64,000 nt of DNA from Calliopum simillimum (lineage: Eukaryota; Arthropoda; Insecta; Diptera; Lauxaniidae). The stretch is taken from assembly GCA_951812925.1 (NCBI GenBank), contig OX638371.1, forward strand, positions 82,531,697-82,595,696. The letters run 5' to 3'. Both the position numbers and the translations under genes were made by a program. Below are positions 1 to 10,994 of this stretch, piece by piece. Position 1 is the stretch's first letter; the number at the start of each line of letters is the position of its first letter. The notes below the pieces were generated by a model that searched no databases, was not told where the DNA came from, and was given only the letters and a program-made list of their open reading frames with translations.

Positions 1-887
1 CAGGTCCTAAAATTCTGAAAAAATTCTAGCAAATTCTTTGATGAAAAATAAATTGATTTTGTTACGATATTTTTTTAAATTAAGCGCCCCCTGCCAAGCA
101 AAAAATTAAAAACGAAAAATTTGGGGTAAAAAAATGCGATTTTTGGCGATATGCGTTACAATACAATCGTGCATAAAGTGCTGTTCGCACGTTACAAAAA
201 ACAGAAGTCGTTGTGAAGATCAATGTACATTTTCAAAATTTTTTGGGAATTTTCCAGTATAAACGAAAAAAGCAAAATCCTCCAAAGAAAGAAGAATATT
301 TGAGCATATCGAAACTGCTTTTGAGGGAATCAAAGAGTCCTTCATTCGTACACTCGTCTTGCGCACGTTACGTTGCGAAAGTTAAAATTTTTATTTTATA
401 TATATACATAGGCTATCGAAAATTGATGTAGCCAATTTCCAATTGACTTAAGCACATTATATTCGCTTGATTTATTTGTGGAAAAGGATGTAAAGATGGG
501 CAGTGCACACAAAAGTAAAATTTTTTCTAGGCACCGCATCTCACGGTAAAAAAACACTGTTGCAGCTCAACCACTGCATCGGTTTTTATGAAATTTGGAA
601 TGCAACGTTATTAAAGACATTTTGTTATGTAGCTGCCGGTGCAACGCCCCTAAAAGCGAAATGCATTTCCGCGGCTAAACCGGTGGACCAATTTTTAGGA
701 AACTCGGAATGGGGATTGAACCCTTAGAAAGCATATTAAAAACTTTAGTTATTTTGTGGGCAATACCACTAGCCTAGTGGCAAAATGCGCTTTTACGGCA
801 ACTTTATAATTTTTCTCTTGGTTGACCTTTTTTCGGATATGCCCATATATTATTACAAAGTATATTCTTTTTAAGTTTAATACATAC
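1..887. other. AT-rich stretch, nothing assigned
   Basis: No exon of the array and no clear transposon ends were found here. A plus-strand open stretch near 503-727 is somewhat richer in G+C than its surroundings, but its translation has no recognisable motif or splice context. Confidence 0.4.
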
Positions 888-944
888 CCTTTTTCTTTCT
901 TCGGCTCTTGCAGCTCTTCCCTGTTGTAAGCGTAATCTTCTCTT
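888..944 (-). CDS. charged micro-exon, 57 bp (most 3' exon seen)
   Basis: Acceptor ctttatag, donor GTATGTAT. Phase-0 peptide KRRLRLQQGRAARAEERKR: Arg/Glu/Ala rich, probably helical. It resembles the charged exons at 24559, 24709, 15129 and 16080. A second frame is also open, so the phase rests on agreement with the other exons. Confidence 0.6.
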
Positions 945-1299
945 CTATAAAGTAAGTAAATTTTCATTATCTAGAACAGAAACATGACAGCAAAATAATT
1001 TGAAATAAATTTGGCAATATTTTTTTGTACGCTTCCCAAATTCGCACTTTTTTACAGTAAATTTTGTTTAGCGATGAAGCTCATTTCTGTTTTTGGTAGC
1101 TTTCTCAATGTGGAGTGCCTTCTGATGAGATTAGTTCGACAAACTACATCATAAATATGCATCATCAGGCCAAAATTTTAATTTCCAGAATGGAGTTTTT
1201 GAAATGCTTCCTAATTGGCTTTAAATAAAATAATCTTCTTACTAAGAGAAAATGGTCTAATGGTATAGTTTTGTAATTTTAAATCCTCTTTCTCCTATC

Positions 1300-1800
1300 A
1301 CACCTATCTTCAATCAAAAATAATTGTCAAAAATATGCCTAATGAAACGGTTCGCGGCATTTTATTCCAGCCATTTAATAGCTTCGAAATCTGTTCCGAA
1401 TGAAAAACTAGCTGATCGTTTTTTTAAAACATCGAAAAACGGTAGGTACCTACGTTTGAAAGTACTTGTCAACCGAATCCGGTCTCGGAATTGCTCTATC
1501 ATTTTCAGTTTTTGAAATATTCTAACCTAAAAGTTGAAAAACTTGATTTTCGAAATTATATAGAGGACGCCCGATAAACTTCCATGTTTCATTTTAAAGT
1601 GGTCATAGATTTTTCGTGAACGAGAAATTTTTGTTTAGTTGTTTTTTATTCTTCATATGAACCTTATTTAAAAAAAAAAAACGATCAATAAGCATTTCAT
1701 TAAGAACAGATTCTGAAACTATGAAATAGCTGGAATAAGATGTCGTGAATCGTTTCATTAGACATATTTTAGACAATTATTTTTGATTGAAGATGGGTTT
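1300..1800. mobile_element. fold-back MITE
   Basis: The left arm (1303-1400, ccatcttcaatcaaaaat type) reappears inverted at 1705-1797, including the stretch around the Asn-Glu-Thr-like 'taatgaaacg' word. It has no coding capacity. Confidence 0.6.
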
Positions 1801-2226
1801 GTAGTATTCCTAGCGATGCAAATTTTTATGACATATGCAAAGTTTAAAATTTTAAACAGTAAGTCTTCTAGATGTCGTCTTTCATTTGGCGCCTGAACAT
1901 TGAGCCTTATTCACTTGACTTACCAAGAAATAGAGGCATGAGTAGGCATTAGTAGAACCAGGACACAAAAAATCTTAAAAAACTCGTCATTCGAAAATAC
2001 CCACTTTCCCATCTAATTTTATCCAACGCCCAGCCTCTGAAGTCTTCGACAATCAGTTTATTTTTTCTTTTTACCAAGATAATTCCATGAGAATATCCGA
2101 AGTTCTTGATTATGTTAAAAACATAAGAAAAAATAACGTCAAAATCTCGGCAACCAATCTAATACCTAAAGCCCTGATGAACTCTAAGTTATTCCGTGCC
2201 AAAAAGTTCAAATTACATTTTCTTAC

Positions 2227-2280
2227 CTCTTCAGCCTCTTCAGATGACATCCTTAAAAGACCCCTAGAAGAACTCTGCAC
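2227..2280 (-). CDS. Ser/Glu micro-exon, 54 bp
   Basis: Acceptor is a poly-T tract plus tag, donor GTAAGAAAA. Phase-0 peptide VQSSSRGLLRMSSEEAEE. It ends in an acidic Glu/Ala stretch like several other charged exons. Both splice sites are strong. Confidence 0.75.
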
Positions 2281-2625
2281 CTAAAAAAAAAAGCACATGA
2301 AATAATATTATTACTATATTATATCGATGCCTCATACGAAAAGAAGGATGATCATTTGTCCCACGAAAATTAGGACAAGATAAAAATTGTTGAAAAGTAG
2401 GATGTCTCAAACTTTCATATGAAAATAAAATGTTTTATACCTAATGACGAAAAAAAGAGCTTATCATATCACAAACGCTCATGGGTACTTCTTCTGAAAA
2501 GTTAAATGTTTTAAAATTTTTATTTTTTTTTTTTTTCGAATCCTCGTTAAATTTCTTTTAACTTGGCATTACATTTGTTTTACCAATTTTTTTAATTTAA
2601 AGATCAGCAAAAAAAAAGCTATGGT

Positions 2626-3138
2626 ATATGAGGAGTAATCGAACAAAAAGTAACATTTCCATGTTTCCTTTTTTTTCAGAAATCAATAAAATGTGATTAA
2701 AAAAGGTAGCATATTTTTTAAAAAAATATGTTTATGCATAAATATACACTAAAAAAACTGCCTTTGAAATTTCGAAATGTTACCTTTTGGCAGGAAATGT
2801 TGGAAATTTTACTTTTTGATAATCATTAAACTGAAATGATGCCTTGTGGGAGCAATAAAAGCAACTGAAAATGTTCGACGAAGGCTATGATTAGTGATTA
2901 GTATAAAATAGGTAAATGTAATTTTTCGTCAGAACTACAAAAAAATTGTAAGTGGAGTGGAAATGTTACTTTTTGTTCGGAAATCGACGAAAAACGCGGT
3001 TTTCTTGGGAACTGTTATTCTTTGAACCGCCAAATTCTACTGGAATGTGTAGTTCATAGATTTACATACGGTTCTTAAAAAAAAAAGCAAAAAGACAAAA
3101 ACTGGAAATGTTACCTTATGTTCAACTACTCCTCATAT
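2626..3138. mobile_element. TIR element (MITE), about 513 bp
   Basis: Ends ATATGAGGAGTAATCGAAC... and its inverse ...GTTCAACTACTCCTCATAT. Internal words 'ggaaatgtta' and 'aaaagtaaca' recur in both orientations. No open reading frame. Confidence 0.7.
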
Positions 3139-3185
3139 AGAAAAGTATTTTTTCCGACCGTATATGAAGCTACTTTTAAACTAAA

Positions 3186-3432
3186 TATCGAGCCTTAACC
3201 GCCAAAAAGACTCAACGGACAAAATTCAAATTTAATAGTACATAGAAGGTTTTTTTGAATTTCCTTTGCACGCATTGTAGTACCAAAGTCAAAATTGTTT
3301 TCGCTATATCTTCGTAACGGTACTTTTTTCCAGTAATGAAATTTGAAGGGAAGATGCATATGGACGCGAGTTATCGATTTCTATCAAAAAACCGAAATCC
3401 GAAATCTTGTCGGTTAAGTCTAGGGCTCGATA
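3186..3432. mobile_element. small TIR element, about 247 bp
   Basis: Starts TATCGAGCCTTAACCG and ends with the imperfect inverse CGGTTAAGTCTAGGGCTCGATA (interrupted match). No coding capacity. Confidence 0.5.
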
Positions 3433-3434
3433 TT

Positions 3435-3660
3435 ATTAAATAATACTATTGAACTTTTAAAAGTTAAATGAGTTTCCAGCGAATATAAATCCTACATACA
3501 TTAAATATTATTTTATACTAAATTACCTTGCTATCTCTTCTCCTTGACGTATTCATCCTTGGTGGCGTTTTGTACTTTTAAATAAATTTAAATTATAATT
3601 ATTATTTTTTATATAAAAGTATCTAGTAATGATGTATGAATATAAAAGAATAGTTTTTTT
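3435..3660. repeat. exon-bearing duplication, copy 1
   Basis: This segment matches 4401-4622 over almost its full length, about 965 bp apart in direct orientation. It includes the exon at 3527-3574 and its flanking intron sequence ('agcgaatataaatcctac...' on the plus strand). Confidence 0.8.
3527..3574 (-). CDS. TPP micro-exon, duplicated copy 1, 48 bp
   Basis: Acceptor tttaaaag, donor GTAATTTA. Phase-0 peptide YKTPPRMNTSRRRDSK. Its paralogue at 4492-4539 differs at three residues (Lys/Thr at position 2, Ser/Cys and Lys/Gln at the end). Another frame is open too; phase 0 gives a 3n length and a TTPP word shared with 4912. Confidence 0.55.
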
Positions 3661-4077
3661 TTAAATGATTTATGTTGACTATATGGAAATTATACTACAG
3701 CATAAAAAGTTCGTTTTACTACTACTTAGATGGCGTTGCTAATATATATACTGATTTATTGTCATAAATTAGACAGAATGGTACTAGACGTGGATAAAAG
3801 TACTAACGGACAATGCAACACTGATTTAGATACGTACGACAGGATACTAAAGAAAAGGAACGAACAGTAAAAAACAGTCTTTTGGAAAGAGTCGTCATTT
3901 GAGGTCGCAAATGTAGTCGCTAGAGTGCGACTGCATCGAAAACTAATAAGTTGTGTACAGAGCCATTAAATTTATTGTTAAACCGCCAAGCTAAATTGAA
4001 CTATATAAATAATTTAATAAAAAGGGTACTTTCTTAAGCTATCTTTAAACTACATAATATGATATTATCATTAAATA

Positions 4078-4405
4078 AAAGGCACTTCAGACTATCTGAG
4101 AAGTCATATGCGTTTTCTTACGTTTTTCTATTTGATTTTTTCTCTGACTGTCAAATGTTTATTGTTTTTAATTTATTTTGTTCAAATTGTTTCAATTTTA
4201 TATTTTTCAAATAACATTAAAAAATTGGAAAACTCATATGACTTCTCTTTTTAAATAGATTCAAATCTAATGCCAAAATAACTCATATGAGTTTTCTTCT
4301 GATAAATCATTTGTGTAATAAATTTACATTCACACTATCAGAGTTGCCATATTTGACAACTCATAAGAGTTTCTGTATGACTTCTCAGATAGTCTGAAGC
4401 GGCTT
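4078..4405. mobile_element. TIR element next to the duplicated exon
   Basis: Left end GCACTTCAGACTATCTGAGA and right end its inverse TCTCAGATAGTCTGAAGC. 'actcatatga' words repeat internally in both orientations. It sits between the two copies of the exon duplication and may have taken part in it. Confidence 0.65.
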
Positions 4406-4622
4406 TAAAACTATTGAAATTTAAAAAGTTATATGAGTTTTCAGCGAATATAAATCCTACATACATTAAATCTTATTTTGTTCTCAAATACCTGGCAATC
4501 TCTTCTCCTTGACGTATTCATCCTTGGTGGCGTTGTGTACTTTAAAATAAATTTAAATTATTATTATTATTTTTTATATAAAAGTATATTGTATGTATGA
4601 ATGTAAAAAATAGTTTTTCTAA
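4401..4622. repeat. exon-bearing duplication, copy 2
   Basis: Direct-repeat partner of 3435-3660, including exon 4492-4539 and its introns. The two copies are close enough to suggest a fairly recent event. Confidence 0.8.
4492..4539 (-). CDS. TPP micro-exon, duplicated copy 2, 48 bp
   Basis: Acceptor ttttaaag, donor GTATTTGAG. Phase-0 peptide YTTPPRMNTSRRRDCQ. The YTTPP start is shared in style with exons at 4912 and 5141. The exon is clearly richer in G+C than the intron around it. Confidence 0.55.
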
Positions 4623-4911
4623 AAAGTATAAAAAACTTTTAAGCAAGATATACAAAACAACATAGTTAGTAGAGATCCGCCTACGTTTTAAACAATTTAA
4701 TTTGTTCTTGTTTTGGAATATATTTTTATTCTGAAGGCGTTCAAGTTTCTGTAAGCAGATTTCCTCTTCCCCCTTTTTAACCAAATAATGTGAAAACTGG
4801 AACAGTAGAAAAACACTTAACTCTTCCTAAGCATGATTACGTACGTGTACCCCACTGTATAAACTTTGGTGTCATATTTTTATATAAGAAGATATTTAAA
4901 TAGACATTTAC

Positions 4912-4968
4912 CATACCCGGTGGTTCTGATTCGTATTCGATTTCCCAAGGGGGCGTAGTATCAGCAAT
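4912..4968 (-). CDS. TPP/acidic micro-exon, 57 bp
   Basis: Acceptor tttccacctag, donor GTAAATGTC. Phase-0 peptide IADTTPPWEIEYESEPPGM. An alternative donor five bases earlier (GTATGG) would not keep the frame; GTAAAT gives a 3n exon. Confidence 0.65.
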
Positions 4969-5032
4969 CTAGGTGGAAAAAAGAAAAAAGTTCTTAGCCT
5001 ACGATGGCATTAACCGCCTCATAGGTACTTAC

Positions 5033-5047
5033 TTGGTAATCTTCAAA
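5033..5047 (-). CDS. 15-bp micro-exon (weak)
   Basis: Donor GTAAGTACC is excellent; acceptor gcatatcag. Peptide FEDYQ, resembling the YEDYR start of the exon at 53898. The next upstream AG would give 23 bp, so the boundary was chosen by length. Confidence 0.45.
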
Positions 5048-5140
5048 CTGATATGCTGTTGTATCGTGCTAAGAAAGATAAAGTTCATCATTCTCGAGAA
5101 ATATATCATGAAAAATAATGATTTTGATATCAATACATAC

Positions 5141-5179
5141 ATAACATGGTGGTGGTGTTGTATTTATTATTTGTGAGTA
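5141..5179 (-). CDS. candidate micro-exon, 39 bp
   Basis: Donor GTATGTATTG; peptide YSQIINTTPPPCY in phase 0. The acceptor (ggaagggag) lacks a pyrimidine tract; a better CAG acceptor near 5209 would give 68 bp in a different phase. The downstream intron start matches that of exon 6167, which supports a duplicated donor. Confidence 0.4.
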
Positions 5180-5482
5180 CTCCCTTCCATCCATAGTTGA
5201 TTGATAATCTGATGCAGATGTGGCCTTCAAAAAAAATGCTTATCTACTTATTGAAAAACTTTTATTCACTAAGTTTTAGTGGTGATACTTGTTTTTGCAT
5301 ATTCTTATGCAATCCTGATTTTTTTAAAAAGTCAAATTTTAAAAGGAACCCTATCGGAAATTTGGAAGCCCTCGCATAAAAGCCAAATAAAAATCGCTTT
5401 ACTCTCATTGTCCGATCGAAAGTTTCCAAGCGCTTCCATTAAATCCAAAATTACCTCAAGTATGGCACTATAAGTCTTAGAA

Positions 5483-5612
5483 CGATGGAATGGTGTGATC
5501 TGGCAAAAGAGGCAAATCTGAGAATGATTTTTTGAGTGTGAGAATAGGTCATGAATATGAATTAACAAATCATTCTCAGAGCAGCGTCTCACTTGCCACA
5601 CCACACCATTCT
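5483..5612. repeat. inverted repeat, about 130 bp
   Basis: 'gaatggtgtgatctggcaa' at the left is mirrored by 'cttgccacaccacaccattc' at the right, with a second inner pair 'gagaatgatttttt/aaatcattctca'. Confidence 0.6.
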
Positions 5613-6166
5613 AATCATTATAAAACATATAAAAAGGTTGAATTCGATATGAGAACAAAGCGCTTTTATAGCGCTTGTGTTGCAGCAAGAACAAAGCGCA
5701 TATATAGTGCTTATGTCAGGGCGACCAAACAAACAAACTCGAAAATCGCTTGATCGATTTTGATGAAATTTTTCCATTAATTTAGTATAGATCAGGAGAT
5801 GGTTATAGGCAAGAAAAATAGGAGGTGCCACGGCCCTCAAAACCAAATCCAACATAACTCTGAAATTGTTTGTCGCATAGAGATGAGAATTGTTGTATAT
5901 CGAAAGGACACAGAGATAGATAACTTGCACTGAAAAACTGTATAGGGGATTGCGTGTTCTATAAGATATTTGCAATTTATTTACACATGCAATTTACAAT
6001 TTAGCAGTTATTCCATAAAAACAGGCGTATATACGTTTTCGTTTATTTCATGGAATAACTGTTATGTCTACTTTTGTTGATTTATTTTTAAAGCACAAGA
6101 AAGAAAAAAAGCATAATTTTGAAGAAAAAAGTCATGAAATATAATGATTTTGAAATCGATACATAC

Positions 6167-6217
6167 GAACTTCCTTGGGTTCCTTCCACCAAAAAAATTT
6201 TCCCGTGGTTTTTCTCT
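6167..6217 (-). CDS. basic micro-exon, 51 bp
   Basis: Acceptor ttatttttcag, donor GTATGTATCG. Phase-0 peptide REKPRENFFGGRNPRKF. The first 40 intron bases after the donor match the intron after 5141, so the two exons share a duplicated donor context while their coding parts differ. Confidence 0.65.
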
Positions 6218-7411
6218 CTGAAAAATAAGTTATTTATTTATAAATTAATATTCAATAAAAGTAATGAAGGTTAATACGTTTGATTCATACAGTGCAGTGA
6301 TGGTATTTTCAGTGAAAAATATGCAAGTACAAAGGTCGTAAATGTAGCCCTTAGAGTGCGACCGTGATTTTCAATACTTTCGGTGGCAAACTTGTACACA
6401 TACATAATAATGTTAAGAAACAACTTAAGACCATGTCAGCGCTGGCATCTTTTAAGATAAAGTACACAATCAGAATAATGTTGTTAAAAGAAAGCAGAAG
6501 ATCAATCTCCAAAACGTACTTTTCGGCAATGATATTAATAGAGTAAGTTTGGCTAATGTGGACAATGTCGATGTGAACCACCCTTTTTTTTTCCTTATTA
6601 AAGTCTTTATAATATTATTTGTAAACATTTTCATTAAAGTTTCATTAAATTTATTGGAACAAGTTTCCACTTTCATTGAATTTGTTGATAATGGTGAAAT
6701 TTCCACTACCACCAAAAAACAGCTAAGTATATTGAACGAGAAAAAAAAAAAATTTCAGGCAAAAGTTTCATATTTGCGAATATTAGTATCGTTGAATAGC
6801 TCTCTAAAAGCTATTGAACTCGTGTTTTTTTTTTATTATCGTGCTGCTTGACCGTTCCGGGACTTTTCAAAACAAATGCTTGTGCAAAAATTCAGCTTGC
6901 AAACTTTGCTTGGAAAATTTGCCCGTTGTAACTAAAGTATAAACGATAAAGTCAAATGACAAAATTAAATAGATAACGTATTTCTGCCCGCATTTTATTA
7001 CCTAAAAAATTGAAAACAGTTAATACAGGGTGACAAAAAAAATCTGTTCGTTGGGACCAGATATTGATTAGCTGAAAAGGAGCTTTATAGTAGAGAAAGA
7101 TTATGATGTGTATGTAGATGACGGATAAGAGGACGTGGCACCCCCACAAAATAAAAAAATCAATAACGCGTGAATCGCTCTGTTTCTGTACTTACACAGG
7201 GAAAAGAAAATAATTCTTGAGAGTTTTGAACATATTTCGTTTCACATTTCGATGTAATAAAGCGTTTTGTTCAGATTCGCTTGTGGCAACGCGCCTTGTA
7301 TTTTTCCTTCTTTCGCGGTTCAACGAGATTCTATCACGTTTGTGGTACTTAACATTTCATGACATACCTGTCCGACTTGTTTTAATTTTTATGGAAATAA
7401 ATTAAGTTGTT

Positions 7412-7606
7412 GGAATTTCGTTCCCAGAGTACCAAAAGTTTCCTTTTGCTATAAGTACCATATAAAATCGGGTCTATTTCAGAGGAAATTTTTTATGTTT
7501 TTGGGATTAATTAAAATTTTTATTTAATAAAGCAAAATTTACGCGGCGACTATTTACATCAATAGGAAACTTTTGGTGCCCTGGGAATGAAATTCGGCCA
7601 ACTTTA
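7412..7606. mobile_element. small TIR element, about 195 bp
   Basis: Ends 'ggaatttcgttcccagagta' and its imperfect inverse 'gccctgggaatgaaattc'; inner words 'aaaagtttcc' and 'ggaaactttt' also pair. Confidence 0.6.
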
Positions 7607-8241
7607 ATTTTGAAACCATTTGTAAGATGTAGACATACATGGTCTTATCTTTTGTATAGGTCTTGCACCTTGGTATGCAATCTCCCCTTTTTTACTGAGT
7701 TGACCAAAGATTCTAATCCCCTTAAAACTTTTGTGTTGAACTTTTTAAAAATCACTCTTATTTCACTCCTATTTCACTAACATTTTAGCAGCTGGCTATA
7801 GGCATGATATGTAAGCACCTATATAGCCTGGGACACATACAAAATATTAAAAGTTCCATCGGCGACAAACCGAAACACGTCTTCTAGTATCAAACTCTAA
7901 AAATTTCTTTGGAATTATATGGAAATAAGCTTGTTTGTTCCGAAATGTTATTTTGGACCACGATTTTCTTTTGAAAAAATTCAGTTTTTGTGATGTATTT
8001 TGAACTAGAGGATGCATTTGAGCATGGTAATGGCGATGCCATTCTTAGTTCTGTTTGAAGTCCGAAGTGAAAATACGCCCCTTAAAGTCGCTCGAGTAAT
8101 ATCCTTAAAAATGGAGATATAACCCCAAAAATCGAAATTTTCGACTATCTCGAGAACGGCCCCAAAGAAATAAATTGGATTTTCGGACTCAGCGACCTCA
8201 AATCAGTTTAGAAAATATTTTTTGCGAAATTTTGTATTTTG

Positions 8242-9395
8242 GGTGTTTAGTGTTATCGGTATCATTGCTGTCATCTAATATAAGTAATACAACTATCGTC
8301 TGCTCCTGCGTCGCACAGTGTGAAATTTGGGAGGTTTAGCGGAACTTTATAAAATTTTTGAAGTACATAAAACGCATCAGATTATTAGTTTTTTCGGTAG
8401 CTTAATATCCCACCTCAAAAACCTCATACTCAGTTTGGTGAATAACCCTGCGAAAAAACTGCAAAATGCACCTGAAACTTCCATTACTTATTTATTCATA
8501 CTTTTGACTATAGAAAGCTTTTCGATTTGTTTTAGTTTATAAATTGGTACATAAAAACGGTAAGTCGATAGGCCGCGATAATTTTTTCATTTATTTTTTA
8601 ACAAAATTGTCACTTATTGGCATTCAACTAATTGCAGAATCTTTTCTAACTCGTGTGTGATTTGTTTGTGAAAATTGTGCTTTTTAAGAAGTTCATAAGA
8701 TTTACATTTTCAAATTGCCATTTTAAAACGTACAAAATTTAAAAGGTAGGTTTATCCTCTACTGGAAACACAAAACATCTTCCGCGATATTTTGCGATCC
8801 TCTTTTAAACTAAACCTTTTCCAGAATGTCTTTGAAAACGTCATATAACAACGAAATTTCATAAAAAACTGACATCGGACGCCATCGTTGGTTTTGTTTT
8901 GGAAAAAATAGACTCACCAACACTAACATCTGACACTCTCCATAGTTTTAAGGTAACTATTCGTACGCTAGCTTATAATATACAAAAAAGGTATAGGTAG
9001 AAGCATTTCTGAATAAAAATGCAAGAAACAGCAAATACCCCTTGTCTTACCCCCTTCATTTTTTATGGTGTTTTTATAAAAAAATGATTATATCTATCAA
9101 ACTTCATAGCGATATCTGGTACGGGAGCAGAAATACAACGTTTTAAGCATTTTCATATATGGGGGGTATAATAACCCCTTGTCTGATCCCCCTTAATTTT
9201 TGCATGGCGTTTTGTATCCAGGTATTAAGTTTCAGAACTATAACTGCTATATGTGCTGAGATACGAATTAAGTTCCGCTAGACTCTGAGAATTTTGCACT
9301 GTGCGTCGTGTCATTATTTATTTCAATGTCATTGCTGTCGTCTAATATACTGCAATTGTCATCTGCTTCTGTTTTTGGGAACGAGCGATTAATAT
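8242..9395 (-). pseudogene. acidic-repeat exon broken by a 1-kb insertion
   Basis: The 3' side (about 9312-9395) reads INRSFPKTEADDNC then SILDDSNDIEINND, clearly an acidic-cluster exon. The other part continues at 8242-8311 (A-G-A-D-D-S-C, then a frameshift before DDSNDTD). In between is a transposon-like insert. The acceptor has extra bases compared with its sisters. It is a dead copy of exons 9452 and 9858. Confidence 0.75.
8312..9305. mobile_element. TIR element inside an acidic exon, about 994 bp
   Basis: Begins CGCACAGTG and ends CACTGTGCG, flanked on both sides by halves of one exon, which defines the insertion. Target duplication is unclear. Internally 'ccccttgtct' is repeated around 9050 and 9175. 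No transposase is seen. Confidence 0.65.
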
Positions 9396-9451
9396 CTTGA
9401 ATGCATTTATAAATGAAATAAGTAATGGCTTATTATAAAAAGATGCCTTAC

Positions 9452-9799
9452 ATCAATATATTTGTCAACAAATTCAACACAATTATCGTCGTTTACACTT
9501 GCAATCGGTTCATCATCCAGAAAGTTAGAAACGATTATCCTCATGTCATCACTTAAGTAAAAAATACTCTGATCTCCGCAATCAAAATCAATGGGATCAT
9601 TGCTGTCATCTAACATGATGTAGTTATCATCTTCTCCTGCATAAGGGATCCTATTATTATCATTACTCTCATCAAACACAAAGTAACTATCATCTGCTCT
9701 TGTTATTGGGATCCTTTCATTAAGTATTTCAATATTATTGCTGTCGTCCAGCAAAATGCAACTGTCAACTGTTTCTGCTTTTGGGAGCGAGCGATTAAC
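9452..9799 (-). CDS. acidic SIM-like repeat exon, 348 bp
   Basis: Acceptor cttccaaag, donor GTAAGGCAT, 116 codons in phase 0. Starts VNRSLPKAE and ends FVDKYID. It contains SCILLDDSNN, SYFVFDESND and NYIMLDDSND, each a short hydrophobic run followed by Asp/Ser, separated by RIPxxxxDD spacers, then the conserved tail (DQSIF ... LDDEPI). Only 58 bp of intron separates it from exon 9858. The protein region is disordered and very acidic. Confidence 0.75.
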
Positions 9800-9857
9800 C
9801 TTTGGAAAGTATTTAATAATCAAATAAGCAATGGCTTCATATAACAAGCTGTCTTAC

Positions 9858-10184
9858 ATTAAGATAGTCATCAATAAATTGGACGCTATCATCGTCGTCC
9901 GCACTACCAATGGGTTCGTCATCCAACATAATGCAACTATCATCCGAAAAGTCAGAAACGTTCATTCTCATATAATCATTGGGATCAAAAATACTCCGAT
10001 CTCTGCGATCAAAATCAAAATCATTGGGATCTTTACTATCGGTATCATTGCTGTCATCTAAGATAATGACACCTTTATCTGCGTCTGCATTTGGGATCCT
10101 GTCATTCATAATTTCAATATCATTGCTGTCGTTTAACACAATGCAACAGTCATCTGTTTCTGCTTTTTGGAACGAGCGATTAAC
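9858..10184 (-). CDS. acidic SIM-like repeat exon, 327 bp
   Basis: Acceptor ttttcaaag, donor GTAAGACAG, 109 codons. Starts VNRSFQKAE, ends FIDDYLN. Three SIM-like cores: CCIVLNDSND, GVIILDDSND and SCIMLDDE. The middle has DPNDFDFDRRDRSIFDPND and the tail DYMRMNVSDFSDDSC. It matches exons 9452, 10719 and those at 41-43 kb. Confidence 0.8.
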
Positions 10185-10227
10185 CTTTGAAAAGCATTTA
10201 TTAATCAAATAAGCAAAGGCTTATTAA

Positions 10228-10700
10228 CCCGCCATCACTCGCGCACCAGTTTATGGACACCGTCACTCGGTGTCTAAAAAATAAATTAAGCTCTATAGTC
10301 AATAGTTTGGACGCAAATTTCAAATTTCTTTTGACACGGAGCACATAAAGGCCTATTGTAAAGGCGTTGGACATATAAGGGCTTAAATTAACGTATTCAC
10401 AGAAAATAAAACTTTTCCCGATTTTTTTTATTAACAAAAAGATTACTTATTCCTTTAGATTTTTTGAAGGTTTTTATTCGCGGTTACTCGCGGGGTGCAA
10501 CATATACCCCAGTCAAATTTTTCAGACATTCTTGCACCGTAACAGTGTGAGCAAAACAAACAAGCGTATGCCAGCTTATGTAACGGTTCAGTAGAAACAG
10601 CTATTATAAAAGGTGCAGTTCAAAAACCATAAGGAAAGCAAATATAGCAATAATTTTAAGTAGTAGGGTGTACTACACAATCCGCGCGAGTGACCGCGGG
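10228..10700. mobile_element. TTAA-type (piggyBac-like) MITE, 473 bp
   Basis: TTAA duplications flank inverted ends CCCGCCATCACTCGCGC and GCGCGAGTGACCGCGGG. It lies in the intron between exons 10719 and 9858; removing it plus one TTAA leaves a 57-bp intron, the size of the sister introns. Non-autonomous, no transposase. Confidence 0.85.
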
Positions 10701-10718
10701 TTAAAAAATATGCCTTAC

Positions 10719-10994
10719 ATCAATATATTCGTCAACAACTTGGACGCTATCATCGTCGACCGTACTTTCAATTGGTTCGTCATCTAACATAATTCAACTG
10801 TCTGAAAAGCCGGAAAAGCCGGAAACGTTCATTCTCATATAATCGCTTGGGTCAAAAATACTCTGATCTCGACGATCAAAATCAAAATCGTTGGGATCTC
10901 GACGATCAAAATCAAAATCGTTGGGATCTTGATCATCACTTTCATCCAATACAATGCAACTATCATCTGCTCCCGCCTTGCATCTCTCCAGCAC
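10719..10994 (-). CDS. acidic exon with an in-frame TGA, 276 bp
   Basis: Acceptor ttcttaag, donor GTAAGGCAT, length 3n. Starts VLERCKAGADDSCIVLDESD, followed by a doubled DPNDFDFDRR unit. A codon is missing and the conserved Cys of SDDSCIMLDD is TGA (near 10793), after a duplicated GFS. It is either a dead copy, an alternative end, or an exon that is skipped, which its 0-0 phase would allow. Confidence 0.7.

Noticed and set aside
1927..1976. Segment with GTAAGT donor and a hydrophobic signal-peptide-like reading
   Set aside because: Length 50 and phase-0 frame do not fit, and a start codon in context is missing.
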